Positions 49,668 through 56,703 of a DNA stretch of 64,000 bases are shown in pieces. The DNA is taken from contig CAVZZG010000001.1 of assembly GCA_963779685.1 (NCBI GenBank), forward strand, positions 1,116,001-1,180,000. The letters run 5' to 3'. The stretch is from CAVZZG01 sp963779685. Lineage in GTDB: Bacteria; Actinomycetota; Thermoleophilia; Gaiellales; F1-60-MAGs149. The translations under genes and the position numbers were made by a program. The notes below the pieces were generated by a model. It searched no databases, was not told the DNA's origin, and saw nothing but the letters and a program-made list of their open reading frames with translations. Each line of letters starts with the position of its first letter. Within the stretch, counting starts at the first letter, position 1.

Positions 49668-50843
49668 TCAGCGCGACTCGATGGCGAGCGCCGAGCGGAA
49701 CGCCGTCTCGACCTCCGCCCGCGACCACTCGTGGCAGTCGATGTCGAGGAAGAACCGCTGCTCCTCCATCGCCGCCTCGAGCAGGCTGGGAACGTCCGCC
49801 TCGGTCACTCCAGCCTCGCGCATCGTCGGGAAGCCGACGTCCCGCAGCACCCGGCGGACGGCACGGACGGCGCGCGACCCGTCGCGCGTGCCGTCGTCGG
49901 GCTCGAGCAGCGCATCGGCCACGCGCTCCAGCCGATCGGCGCAATCGGGCCGCGAGATGTCGAGTGTCTCCGCCACCACCAGGCCCACCGTCAGCCCGTG
50001 AGGGAGGTGCTTGACGCTGCCGAGCGCCTGGGCCAGGGCGTGATCGGCGGCGCAGTCGCTGAGGTTCATGGCGAGGCCGGCCGTGAGGCTCGCGCAGGCC
50101 AGGCGGCGCCGCGCCTCGGCGTTCGATCCGTCCCGGACCGCCGTCGTCAGCGAGTGAGCGACGTGATGGCACGCCTCGAGTCCGAACGCGACCGAGAGCG
50201 GGGAGGAGTCGGAGACCGTGCAGGCGGCTATCGCCTGCGCCATGGCATCGACGCCGGCGTGGGCCGTCGGGCCGGCCGGCAGGCCGTGGCTGAGCACGGG
50301 GTCGGCGAGCGCGTGCTGGGCTCGCATGTTCGGGTGGCCGAAGCCGATCTTGCGGTCCTCGGACGTGTCGGTCAGCACGCTCGCCCCGGAGACCTCGCTG
50401 CCGGTGCCGGATGTCGTCGGGCACAGCACCAGCGGGATCGCGGGAGGCGCCGGGACGCGGGCGCCGTCGGCGTAGTCCCGGCCGCTGCCACCCTGGTCGG
50501 CGATGATCCGCGCCGCCTTGGCGACGTCCATGGCGGAGCCGCCGCCGATGCCGACGACTGCCTCGAGGTTGCCGGCCCGCACGCGCCCGGCGAGATCGTC
50601 GGCGAGCTGGAAGGTCGGTTCGCCGGGCCCCTTCACCTGGCGGTCGATCGTGACCCCGGCCCGTTCTGCGGCTGCCAGCGCCGCCACCACCGACGGGTGG
50701 TCGGCAACGGGCGCCTCGACGACCACGAGAGCGGACCGCGCCGGCATGCCGGTGAGCACCTGTGCGAGCTCGCCGATCGCGCCGTCGCCGAAGGAGATCT
50801 TGACCGGGAGCTGCGACTGGAACGGAGTGACGGGGTCTGGCAT
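49668..50843 (-). CDS. Iron-containing alcohol dehydrogenase family protein
   Basis: 391 residues. The NAD-binding loop is VVGIGGGSAMDVAKAARI, then PLVLCPTTSGTGSEVSGASV. Metal ligands are in AGVDAMAQAI (Asp) and in LAQALGSVKHLPHGLTVGLV (His...His). This matches type III Fe-ADHs, including the maleylacetate-reductase and 4-hydroxybutyrate branches. In this context it might oxidise choline or betaine aldehyde precursors or reduce an aldehyde released by demethylation; this is speculative. It is divergent from the acyltransferase with a shared promoter and precedes the Rieske gene by 88 bases on the same strand. Confidence 0.88.
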   Translation of the reverse strand: MPDPVTPFQSQLPVKISFGDGAIGELAQVLTGMPARSALVVVEAPVADHPSVVAALAAAERAGVTIDRQVKGPGEPTFQLADDLAGRVRAGNLEAVVGIGGGSAMDVAKAARIIADQGGSGRDYADGARVPAPPAIPLVLCPTTSGTGSEVSGASVLTDTSEDRKIGFGHPNMRAQHALADPVLSHGLPAGPTAHAGVDAMAQAIAACTVSDSSPLSVAFGLEACHHVAHSLTTAVRDGSNAEARRRLACASLTAGLAMNLSDCAADHALAQALGSVKHLPHGLTVGLVVAETLDISRPDCADRLERVADALLEPDDGTRDGSRAVRAVRRVLRDVGFPTMREAGVTEADVPSLLEAAMEEQRFFLDIDCHEWSRAEVETAFRSALAIESR

Positions 50844-50850
50844 GGCCGCG

Positions 50851-50860
50851 AGAGTATCAT
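50851..50860. promoter_or_regulatory. Bidirectional promoter between Fe-ADH and acyltransferase genes
   Basis: The TA at 50855-50856 is shared by TATCAT on the plus strand (seven bases before GTG 50868) and TACTCT on the minus strand (seven bases before ATG 50843). The intergenic space is 24 bases. Both transcripts would be leaderless. Confidence 0.5.
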
Positions 50861-50867
50861 CGCCGGC

Positions 50868-51401
50868 GTGGACATCAGGAACTCCGAGTTGCTCTCCCGC
50901 GGCATCCAGTCGCTCGTCGGCCTGGCCGTGTTCGACGCGCCCGGCCTGCTGGCGATCCGGCACGTCGCCTACCGTCTGTTCGTCGACATCGGAAACGCCC
51001 CGGTGATCTCGCAACACGTCCGGTTCAACAGGCCCCACGGGCTGACCGGCGGCCGGATGCGGATCGGGTCGAACGTCGCCGTCAACGCGTTCGCTGAGAT
51101 CGACTACTCGGGCGGCGTCACCATCGAGGACGACGTCTGGATCTCGCAGGGTGCGATCATCGAGACGCACGCCCACTCGGTCGCGACCCGGGCCCGCAAG
51201 AAGGACCAGCCGATCACGACGTCGCCGCTGATCCTGAAGCGCGACTGCTGGATCGGCGCCAACGTCTTCATCTCGCCGAACGTCGAGATGATCGGCGAAG
51301 GCGCCGTCATCGGGGCCGGATCGATCGTGACGAAGGACGTCCCCGACTGGGCCATCGCGGTCGGCGTCCCGGCCCGCGTCATCCGCTACCGGGAGCCGTA
51401 G
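50868..51401 (+). CDS. Left-handed beta-helix (hexapeptide repeat) O-acetyltransferase
   Basis: 177 residues. Hexapeptide repeats run from MRIGSNVAVNAFAEIDYSGGVTIEDDVWISQGAIIETHAHS, with the catalytic His in ETHAHS, to the repeats RDCWIGANVFISPNVEMIGEGAVIGAGSIVTKDVPDWAIAVGVPARVIR, the standard closing of WcaF/NodL-type acetyltransferases. It would O-acetylate a sugar or polysaccharide. The GTG start is inferred from the -10 box seven bases upstream. It is not obviously linked to the catabolic genes and could serve envelope glycan synthesis. Confidence 0.88.
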   Translation: MDIRNSELLSRGIQSLVGLAVFDAPGLLAIRHVAYRLFVDIGNAPVISQHVRFNRPHGLTGGRMRIGSNVAVNAFAEIDYSGGVTIEDDVWISQGAIIETHAHSVATRARKKDQPITTSPLILKRDCWIGANVFISPNVEMIGEGAVIGAGSIVTKDVPDWAIAVGVPARVIRYREP

Positions 51402-51418
51402 CCTCCGGACGGAGAGCT

Positions 51419-51496
51419 GAGCCTCACGGGCTCAAAGCACCGAAGCCTGGTCCAGGCCACGGTGAAGGCTCCGGAAGATGTCGTGGCCGGAGGCCT
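51419..51496 (+). promoter_or_regulatory. Three-hairpin structured leader (possible riboswitch or terminator array)
   Basis: Three stem-loops follow each other. A: GAGCC/GGCTC, 51419-51433. B: CACCG-AA-GCCTG with loop GTC and CAGGC-CA-CGGTG, 51438-51464. C: AGGCTCCGG/CCGGAGGCCT with a one-base bulge, 51466-51496. CAAAGC lies between A and B. The block starts 18 bases after the acyltransferase stop and ends 85 bases before the next start, in a 180-base gene-free stretch. I cannot match it to a named riboswitch class; hairpin A could simply be a terminator. Confidence 0.45.
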
Positions 51497-51581
51497 CTCC
51501 CTTCGACATGCCCATACGCCTGCATCCGAACTGTTCCCTGCGAACCGCCCGGCCGGTCCGAGGAGACGAGAGGGGCGGCCC

Positions 51582-51895
51582 GTGAAGGTCCTCCGCGCCG
51601 TACCCGGTGGCTCACGGCGGCCGCCCTCGCCGTCGTCTGCATCGCCGGCACCGTCGTGGCCCATGACCTGCCGGCAGCCCGCGCCAGGTCGGAACGCACG
51701 TCGCGCGCCGACCAGTGGCGCGGGGCCGCGGTGGCGATGCGCCAGCGCCACGCAGCCATCCTCCGCCAGCAGCACGTGCTGCGGTCGCGCTACAACGCCC
51801 TCGTCCGGCGGGCACATCGGCGCGAGGGTCGCCTCGTGCATCGGCTCGTCGTCGCGCGTCGGGCGCAGCTCCGGCGCTGGAGGCGTGTCGGATGA
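51582..51895 (+). CDS. Small basic membrane-anchored coiled-coil protein (first of three), frameshifted
   Basis: About 104 residues when repaired. GTG 51582 begins MKVLRAVP; near 51605 one C must be restored in the CCC run to continue as RWLTAAALAVVCIAGTVVAHDLP, a signal-anchor helix. The rest (SRADQWRGAAVAMRQRHAAILRQQHVLRSRYNALVRRAHRREGRLVHRLVVARRAQLRRW) is Arg/Ala-rich and likely helical, probably a periplasmic coiled coil. No family is recognised. In the frame downstream of the break there is no start codon, which is why the frameshift is proposed. It overlaps the next gene by four bases (ATGA). Confidence 0.55.
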
Positions 51896-52320
51896 TCGGC
51901 CGGCATCGTCATCTCGCCGCCGCGACCGGCGGCGTCTTCGCGGCTGCAGCGGTCGTCCTGGCGACCGCCGTGATCGCCAGTCCCTCGCACCTCGCGTCCA
52001 TCCGCGCTGCCGCGGCACCACCGGTGCCCGCGCAGGCATCCCTGCCACACGTTCGCGCCGGGCACGTCGCCGGTCTGCTCCGGTGGCGGGAGCCGCGCAT
52101 CCCCCGCGCCCTGCGTCTTCGTCCGCACGTCGTCCATCGGCCCGGTCGTGCCGCCGCGGCGGGGAAACGCCCGACCACGCGTGTCCGCGTCGTGACCCGG
52201 CGGCGCACCACCGTCAGATCGTCGGTCAGTCGGACGACGTGGCGCCACCGCAGACGCACCCACACCGGCGGCTTCACCGGTTTCGGCACCCGCACCGGGA
52301 GCGGGGAGACGGATCGATGA
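51892..52320 (+). CDS. Small basic exported/anchored protein of unknown function
   Basis: 142 residues. RHRHLAAATGGVFAAAAVVLATAVIASPSHLAS is a signal or anchor segment; the remainder is rich in Arg, Thr and Pro (REPRIPRALRLRPHVVHRPGRAA, TTRVRVVTRRRTTVRSSVSRTTWRHRRRTHTGG) and ends in a Gly-rich stretch. The sequence looks intrinsically disordered and strongly cationic. No family is recognised. ATGA overlaps link it to both neighbours, so it is the second gene of a four-gene coupled operon. Confidence 0.6.
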   Translation: MIGRHRHLAAATGGVFAAAAVVLATAVIASPSHLASIRAAAAPPVPAQASLPHVRAGHVAGLLRWREPRIPRALRLRPHVVHRPGRAAAAGKRPTTRVRVVTRRRTTVRSSVSRTTWRHRRRTHTGGFTGFGTRTGSGETDR

Positions 52321-52628
52321 GCCGCCTGCAGCGCATCATGATCGCCGTCCTGCTCACGGGCGCGCTCGGCGCGTCGGCGCTGGCGATCGAGGTTCACCGG
52401 ATGGCGGGGGAGAGCGATCGCATGCTCGCCGCCGGCTCGGAGTCGTGGGCGACGTGGGCGGTCGAGCGATCGGCGGCCGCCCGGTCGGCCGCGGAGACGC
52501 GACGGCTGCGGCACGACCTCACGAGGCTGCGCGTGCGCGCGCGGCACGCGGAGCGCCGGCTGGCCTCTGCCCTCCGGCGCACCCGCCGCGCCAGGCCCCT
52601 GGTGATCGTCGCACGGCGGGCGCCGTGA
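52317..52628 (+). CDS. Small basic membrane-anchored coiled-coil protein (third gene of operon)
   Basis: 103 residues. LQRIMIAVLLTGALGASALAIEVHRM is an N-terminal membrane anchor, followed by an Ala/Arg/Glu-rich helical region (WAVERSAAARSAAETRRLRHDLTRLRVRARHAERRLASALRRTRRARPL) and a VIVARRAP end. The plan matches the first protein of the operon: anchor, short Ser/Glu spacer, Arg-rich helix, and a terminal V-V/I-ARRA-like stretch. The two may be distant paralogues. No family is recognised. Confidence 0.6.
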   Translation: MSRLQRIMIAVLLTGALGASALAIEVHRMAGESDRMLAAGSESWATWAVERSAAARSAAETRRLRHDLTRLRVRARHAERRLASALRRTRRARPLVIVARRAP

Positions 52629-53158
52629 TCACGTGGGAGCTCACCCGTGCGAGCGCCTTCGTCGCGTTCGCCTGCTACACGTTCTCCGTGGTGTGGGGCA
52701 TCACGCTCGCCTCACGCTCGTTCCCGGCGCCCCTCAAACCCGAGTTCGACTACCACCGGTTCCTCTCGGCGGTCGGGGCGGTGGCGCTCGTCGTCCACAT
52801 CGCCACGGTGCTCATCCATCACGCGAACGGGGTGCACTGGCCGGCCGTCGTCTACGTGCGGGCCTCACCGGCCGCGGTCGCGGGGGTGACGGCGACCTGG
52901 CTCGCCATCCTCCTGCCGCTTTCGTTCCGCCTCAAGCAGCGCCGCCGGCTGTCGACCGGCGCCTGGCGGAGCCTCCACTATCTCGGGTACGTCGTCTGGA
53001 TCCTGGCGTTGCTGCACGGCCTCGGCGCAGGCACCGACACCTTCACCCGGCCCGCACTGGCCGGCTACGCCGCCAGCGTCGCGCTGGTGGCGGCGGCGAC
53101 CGTGTGGCGCGTGGGCGGCAGGCTGCAATCGCGAGCAGCCGCACGGGAGGCGGAGTAG
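52625..53158 (+). CDS. Ferric-reductase-like transmembrane protein (b-type cytochrome domain only)
   Basis: 177 residues with about five membrane helices. Two helices carry paired histidines suitable for b-heme ligation: FDYHRFLSAVGAVALVVHIATVLIHH and WRSLHYLGYVVWILALLHGLGAGTD. This matches the ferric reductase-like transmembrane domain (as in MsrQ/YedZ and Nox cores) without a flavin/NAD domain, so a separate reductase must feed it. GTG overlaps the preceding stop (GTGA). Being coupled to three small cationic anchored proteins is unusual; an electron-transfer role at the membrane is inferred. Confidence 0.78.
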   Translation: MITWELTRASAFVAFACYTFSVVWGITLASRSFPAPLKPEFDYHRFLSAVGAVALVVHIATVLIHHANGVHWPAVVYVRASPAAVAGVTATWLAILLPLSFRLKQRRRLSTGAWRSLHYLGYVVWILALLHGLGAGTDTFTRPALAGYAASVALVAAATVWRVGGRLQSRAAAREAE

Positions 53159-53170
53159 GCCGAGCGTGCT

Positions 53171-53201
53171 CAAAGGATAACGATTGCTTATTTGATACAT
53201 T
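53171..53201 (+). promoter_or_regulatory. AT-rich promoter of peroxiredoxin gene
   Basis: A local A/T-rich patch (GGATAACGATTGCTTATTTGA) contains TACATT at 53196-53201 as a possible -10 box, 33 bases before ATG 53234. The TAAC...TTATT pattern loosely recalls Fur/PerR-type sites, but the symmetry is weak. Peroxide or metal control would fit the gene and is only a suggestion. Confidence 0.35.
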
Positions 53202-53233
53202 AGCCGCAGAGGCACTACGTGAAGGAGCGGACG

Positions 53234-53884
53234 ATGGCCCTGCAGCTTGGCGATGAGGCACCGAACTTCGTGGCGGAGACGACCGAGGGCGTGATCGATT
53301 TCCATCAGTGGAAGGGCGACAGCTGGGCCGTGCTCTTCTCGCACCCGAAGGACTTCACGCCGGTCTGCACGACGGAGCTCGGCTACACGGCCCGCCTCAA
53401 GGGCGAGTTCGACCGGCGCAACGTGAAGGTGCTCGCGCTGTCCGTCGATTCGGTCGACGACCACCGGCGGTGGTCGCAGGACATCGAGGATACGCAGGGC
53501 ACGAGGCCGAACTTCCCGATGATCGGCGACTCCGACCGCACGGTCGCGAACCTGTACGGGATGATCCACCCGAAGGCGGAGGACACCGCTACCGTCCGGT
53601 CGGTGTTCGTGATCGGGCCCGACAACAAGATCAAGCTCACGCTCACCTACCCCGCCAGCACCGGCCGCGACTTCGACGAGGTCCTGCGGGTCGTCGACTC
53701 GCTGCAGCTGACCGCCGCGTTCAAGGTCGCGACGCCGGTGAACTGGCGTCCGGGGGAGGACGTCATCATCGTCCCCGCCGTCTCCGACGAAGAGGCTCGC
53801 GAGCGGTTCCCCGATGGCTGGGACGCGCCGAAGCCGTACCTCCGGATCGTCCCGCAGCCCAACGTCTCCAGGCAGGACAGCTAG
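53234..53884 (+). CDS. 1-Cys peroxiredoxin (Prx6 type)
   Basis: 216 residues. The peroxidatic Cys45 lies in HPKDFTPVCTTELG and is the only cysteine in the protein, which defines the 1-Cys class. Long C-terminal extension with TYPASTGRDFDEVLRVVDSLQL, ATPVNWRPGEDVIIVP and KPYLRIVPQP is typical of Prx6. It reduces peroxides in the cytoplasm and needs an external thiol or ascorbate-like reductant. Start ATG 53234 has GAAGGAG seven bases upstream; an in-frame GTG at 53219 is less likely. It overlaps the convergent cupin gene by four bases. Confidence 0.93.
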   Translation: MALQLGDEAPNFVAETTEGVIDFHQWKGDSWAVLFSHPKDFTPVCTTELGYTARLKGEFDRRNVKVLALSVDSVDDHRRWSQDIEDTQGTRPNFPMIGDSDRTVANLYGMIHPKAEDTATVRSVFVIGPDNKIKLTLTYPASTGRDFDEVLRVVDSLQLTAAFKVATPVNWRPGEDVIIVPAVSDEEARERFPDGWDAPKPYLRIVPQPNVSRQDS

Positions 53885-54363
53885 ACCCCGCCGGCGAGCG
53901 GGTCGAGCGAATCGCCCCGCTTGCCGACCGCGACGGCTGCGCCGTCGGGTGCGACCGTCCCCGGCGCGAAGCTCCGCGCCCAGAGCGTGCCCGTGTCGGG
54001 GAACTCGTTGATCTCCGGCGCGTTCATGGTCGACACCATCAGGACTCGGACGGGCGCGTCCGACCGGTTGTCCAGGCGATGGGCGCCCTCGCTGCCCGCG
54101 CGGAACGCGAGCGCATCTCCCGGGGCGAGCTCGCGCTCGCCGGCGGGCGTGCGCACCGTCGGCCGGCCCGTGAGGACGATCAGCAACTCCTCGTTGGCGT
54201 GGTGGGCGTGGAACGGAAACGTGGCAGCGCCGGGCGGCACCTCGAACACCGACGCGCCCAGTAGCTCGCTGCCCGCCTGACGTCCGATTATGGCCCGCTT
54301 CCAGCGGAAGGGCGCGCGGTCGGTCTCCTGATCCCACTCGGGGTCGTGCACGTTGGCAGTCAT
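53881..54363 (-). CDS. Cupin-domain protein
   Basis: 160 residues with one beta-barrel. Metal-ligand motif 1 is GAATFPFHAHHANEELLIVLTGRPTVRTPAGERELAPGDAL (H...HH...E), and motif 2 is AHRLDNRSDAPVRVLMVSTM. The first half (WKRAIIGRQAGSELLGASVFEVPPG) matches small cupins annotated as possible enzymes or sensors. ATG 54363 is six bases from a GATACT -10-like box, so it is probably leaderless. It is divergent from PadR with 87 bases between, and that space carries the PadR palindrome. Confidence 0.85.
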   Translation of the reverse strand: MTANVHDPEWDQETDRAPFRWKRAIIGRQAGSELLGASVFEVPPGAATFPFHAHHANEELLIVLTGRPTVRTPAGERELAPGDALAFRAGSEGAHRLDNRSDAPVRVLMVSTMNAPEINEFPDTGTLWARSFAPGTVAPDGAAVAVGKRGDSLDPLAGGV

Positions 54364-54407
54364 GGCAGCAGTATCGCGTTGGGAGAGGACTTGCGTTTTC
54401 GCATATC

Positions 54408-54419
54408 ACGATATATCGT
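54408..54419. promoter_or_regulatory. PadR operator candidate
   Basis: ACGATATATCGT is a perfect 12-bp palindrome 31 bases before the padR ATG. ATCGTAA follows twice as a direct repeat (54416-54422 and 54426-54432). PadR-family regulators commonly bind AT-centred palindromes in their own promoters. The site lies between the padR and cupin starts, so it could serve both. Confidence 0.6.
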
Positions 54420-54450
54420 AACGGATCGTAATAGAACGAAAGGACGAAAG

Positions 54451-55035
54451 ATGACTGCCTACGCAGCAACCCACCGAGCAGGCCCGACGTGTCTCCGGAT
54501 GCACGGCGGCCGCGGCCACCGGCGCCACCTCCGCGGCGAGCAGACCGGCATGTCCGGCTTCCTCGGCCGCGGCCCCCGCGCGTCGCGCGGCGACATCCGG
54601 GCGGCGATCCTGGCGCTCCTCAGCGAGCAGCCCATGCACGGCTACCAGATCATGCAGGAGCTGGCCGAGCGCTCAGGCGGCGTGTGGCGACCGAGCCCCG
54701 GTTCGGTCTACCCGACGCTTCAGCTGCTTCAGGACGAGGCTCTCGTCCACGGCGAGGACGCCGAGGGCGGCCGGCGCCTCTTCCGCCTCACCGACGAGGG
54801 CGTGGCCGCAGCGTCGGCCTCCGCTACGGACCGGGCGCCCTGGGACGCCGTCGGCGCGACCCGCGACGAGCCCGCGCTCGAGCTGCGCGACCTCATGATG
54901 GGCGTGCTCAACGCCGCCCGCGAGGTCGTCCACTCCGGCCAGCCCGAGCAGGTCGCGCAGGCCAGGGACGTGCTCCGCGACGCGCGCCGGCGCCTCTACC
55001 GGATCTTGGCCGAGGACGCCGAAGCCTCCGAGTGA
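54451..55035 (+). CDS. PadR-family transcriptional regulator
   Basis: 194 residues from ATG 54451 with AAAGGA upstream. The DNA-binding winged helix starts at about residue 45: RGDIRAAILALLSEQPMHGYQIMQELAERSGGVWRPSPGSVYPTLQLLQDEALVHGE, seen as the classic PadR motifs (HGYqi, PSPGSVYPTLQ). The wing is EGGRRLFRLTDEG. The C-terminal part is helical and charged (dimerisation). Its first ~40 residues are Arg/His/Gly-rich and variable. It probably regulates itself and perhaps the divergent cupin gene or the convergent MFS gene, whose 3' end overlaps by 40 bases. Confidence 0.9.
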   Translation: MTAYAATHRAGPTCLRMHGGRGHRRHLRGEQTGMSGFLGRGPRASRGDIRAAILALLSEQPMHGYQIMQELAERSGGVWRPSPGSVYPTLQLLQDEALVHGEDAEGGRRLFRLTDEGVAAASASATDRAPWDAVGATRDEPALELRDLMMGVLNAAREVVHSGQPEQVAQARDVLRDARRRLYRILAEDAEASE

Positions 55036-56198
55036 GAGCTGAAAGCCGGCTCTCGCCACGGCCCTCGCGACGCGGCGGTCGCGAGGGCCAGTGCAGCCAG
55101 CGACGACATGGTGCCGAGTGCAAACCCGGCCGGCACTCCGAGGGCATCGATCACGACGCCGGCAGCGGCCGCCCCGAGGGCGATCCCGCCGACGATCGCC
55201 GTCGACAGCCATGCGAACGCCTCCGTGAGGCGGCCCGGCACGGTGACCGGCACCAGGCCGTACATCACGGCCAGCGCAGGGGCCTGCGTGCAGCCGTGGA
55301 GCAGCAGCATGAGGACCAGGAGCGCGGGACGCGCCGCGAGGAAGGGGAGCACGAGCCCGATCCCGACCGAGGCGGCGAGCACCGCCCGCAGCCGTCGCGT
55401 GGGCTCGGTGCTCACGCGGGCAGCGGCTATGGCCCCGCCGATCAGGCTTCCCAGCGACCAGATGGCGAGCACCAGTCCGGCGCTGCTGCGGTGCCCGGCC
55501 GCGTCCAGCGCCGCCGGGATCGACAGCTCGATGGCGCCGAAGACGCATCCGATCAGGAACGTCACCGCCAGCACGGCCCGCAGGCCGCTCGACGCCAGCG
55601 GCGAGCGATGGAGCTCGCCGCCGATGGTCGCCGGCCCCGGCACCCGCGCGGCGACGGCGGCGAACGTCGTCACGCCGGTGGCAAGGAGCACGGCCACGAT
55701 GGCGAGCGCGCGGTCTGGCGTCGTGACCGTGACGAGGGCTGCGATCACCAGCGGGCCGAGGATGAATGACAGCTCCTGGGCGCTGGCGTCGATCGCGTAC
55801 AGCCGTCCGAGCGTCGGCGGCGCCACCAGGCGGGGGAACAGCGCGCGCGCCAGCGGGCCGAGTGGCGGCAGCACCGCGCCCGCCAGGCCGGCCAGGGCGA
55901 CGAACGCGGCCGCGGGCATCGTCTCGCCGCCGGCCGCGAGGGCCAGCAGTGCGGCCGCGCAGAGCGGGCCGCCGACCGCGAGGACGCGCGTCGTCCCGAG
56001 CGAGTCGGCCAGCCGGCCGAGGAACGGCGCCGTGGCCGCGAGGCACAGGGTATACGCGCCGGTCGCCAGGCCGGCGAACGCATAGGAGCGGTCGGACGCG
56101 CGCGCGAGCAGGATCAGGGCGAGCGGGATCGCCGTGACCGGCACCCGCGCCAGGTACGCCGACCCGAGGAGGATCGCGATGGATCGGCGCCTGACCAC
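54996..56198 (-). CDS. Major facilitator superfamily transporter
   Basis: About 400 residues with 12 predicted helices. MFS traits: SYAFAGLATGAYTLCLAATAPFLGRLADSLGTTRVLAVGGPL (motif A-like GRLADSLGTTR between helices 2 and 3) and the second-half SLGSLIGGAIAAARVSTEPTRRL. GTG 56198 is chosen as start because homology begins with RRRSIAILLGSAYLARV and a GACAAT element lies ten bases upstream; longer starts add low-complexity sequence. The substrate is unknown; PadR neighbours often regulate drug efflux. Its C-terminus overlaps the convergent padR gene. Confidence 0.85.
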   Translation of the reverse strand: MVRRRSIAILLGSAYLARVPVTAIPLALILLARASDRSYAFAGLATGAYTLCLAATAPFLGRLADSLGTTRVLAVGGPLCAAALLALAAGGETMPAAAFVALAGLAGAVLPPLGPLARALFPRLVAPPTLGRLYAIDASAQELSFILGPLVIAALVTVTTPDRALAIVAVLLATGVTTFAAVAARVPGPATIGGELHRSPLASSGLRAVLAVTFLIGCVFGAIELSIPAALDAAGHRSSAGLVLAIWSLGSLIGGAIAAARVSTEPTRRLRAVLAASVGIGLVLPFLAARPALLVLMLLLHGCTQAPALAVMYGLVPVTVPGRLTEAFAWLSTAIVGGIALGAAAAGVVIDALGVPAGFALGTMSSLAALALATAASRGPWREPAFSSHSEASASSAKIR

Positions 56199-56256
56199 GT
56201 CGCCCGGGATTGTCGCGGTTCCTGCCACACTTCCCGGTGGCTGACAGGAGGTTCTC

Positions 56257-56697
56257 ATGCCAGAGCTGGTATCGCGCGCTTCGGCGTCGTGGCAGGGTGG
56301 GCTCGCGGATGGCGACGGTTCGGTCGCGCTCGCGAGTAACGTGGCAGGGCCACTCGCGGTCTCGTGGCGGGCGCGCACGGGCGAGGAAGGCGGCAGCACC
56401 ACGCCGGAGGAGCTGATCGCCGCTGCGCATGCCTCCTGCTACTGCATGGCCCTCTCCCACGAGCTCGCCGGCGCCGGGGCCACCGTGAAGCGGCTGTCGG
56501 CGACCGCCGCGGTGGCGTTCGTCGTCGACGACGCGGGCGCCCGTATCGCCTCCTCGCACCTCACCGTCCAGGGCTCGGCCGACGGCGTCGACGCGGCCCG
56601 CTTCGGCGAGCTCGCCGCCGCGGCAGCGGCCGGGTGCCCGGTCTCGCGAGCCCTCTCGCCCTCCGTGGCCATCACGGTCGAGGCAACACTGGTCTAA
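56257..56697 (+). CDS. OsmC/Ohr-family peroxiredoxin
   Basis: 146 residues. The two redox cysteines are at Cys61 (EELIAAAHASCYCMALSHEL) and Cys127 (AAAAAGCPVSRAL), the standard OsmC pair; an extra Cys63 sits beside the first. The TPEELIAAAHASC motif is typical of OsmC rather than Ohr. It reduces organic hydroperoxides in the cytoplasm using lipoylated or thiol partners. CAGGAGGT lies just upstream of ATG 56257. It converges on the gmd gene. Confidence 0.93.
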   Translation: MPELVSRASASWQGGLADGDGSVALASNVAGPLAVSWRARTGEEGGSTTPEELIAAAHASCYCMALSHELAGAGATVKRLSATAAVAFVVDDAGARIASSHLTVQGSADGVDAARFGELAAAAAAGCPVSRALSPSVAITVEATLV

Positions 56698-56703
56698 CCC
56701 GCC

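Noticed and set aside
49731..50867. Plus-strand N-terminal extension of the acetyltransferase frame
   Set aside because: The in-frame upstream region is antisense to the Fe-ADH gene; hexapeptide homology starts after GTG 50868, which has its own -10 box.
53171..53201. Confident Fur/PerR box at the peroxiredoxin promoter
   Set aside because: The A/T-rich patch is suggestive, but its inverted symmetry is poor; it is listed only as a promoter.
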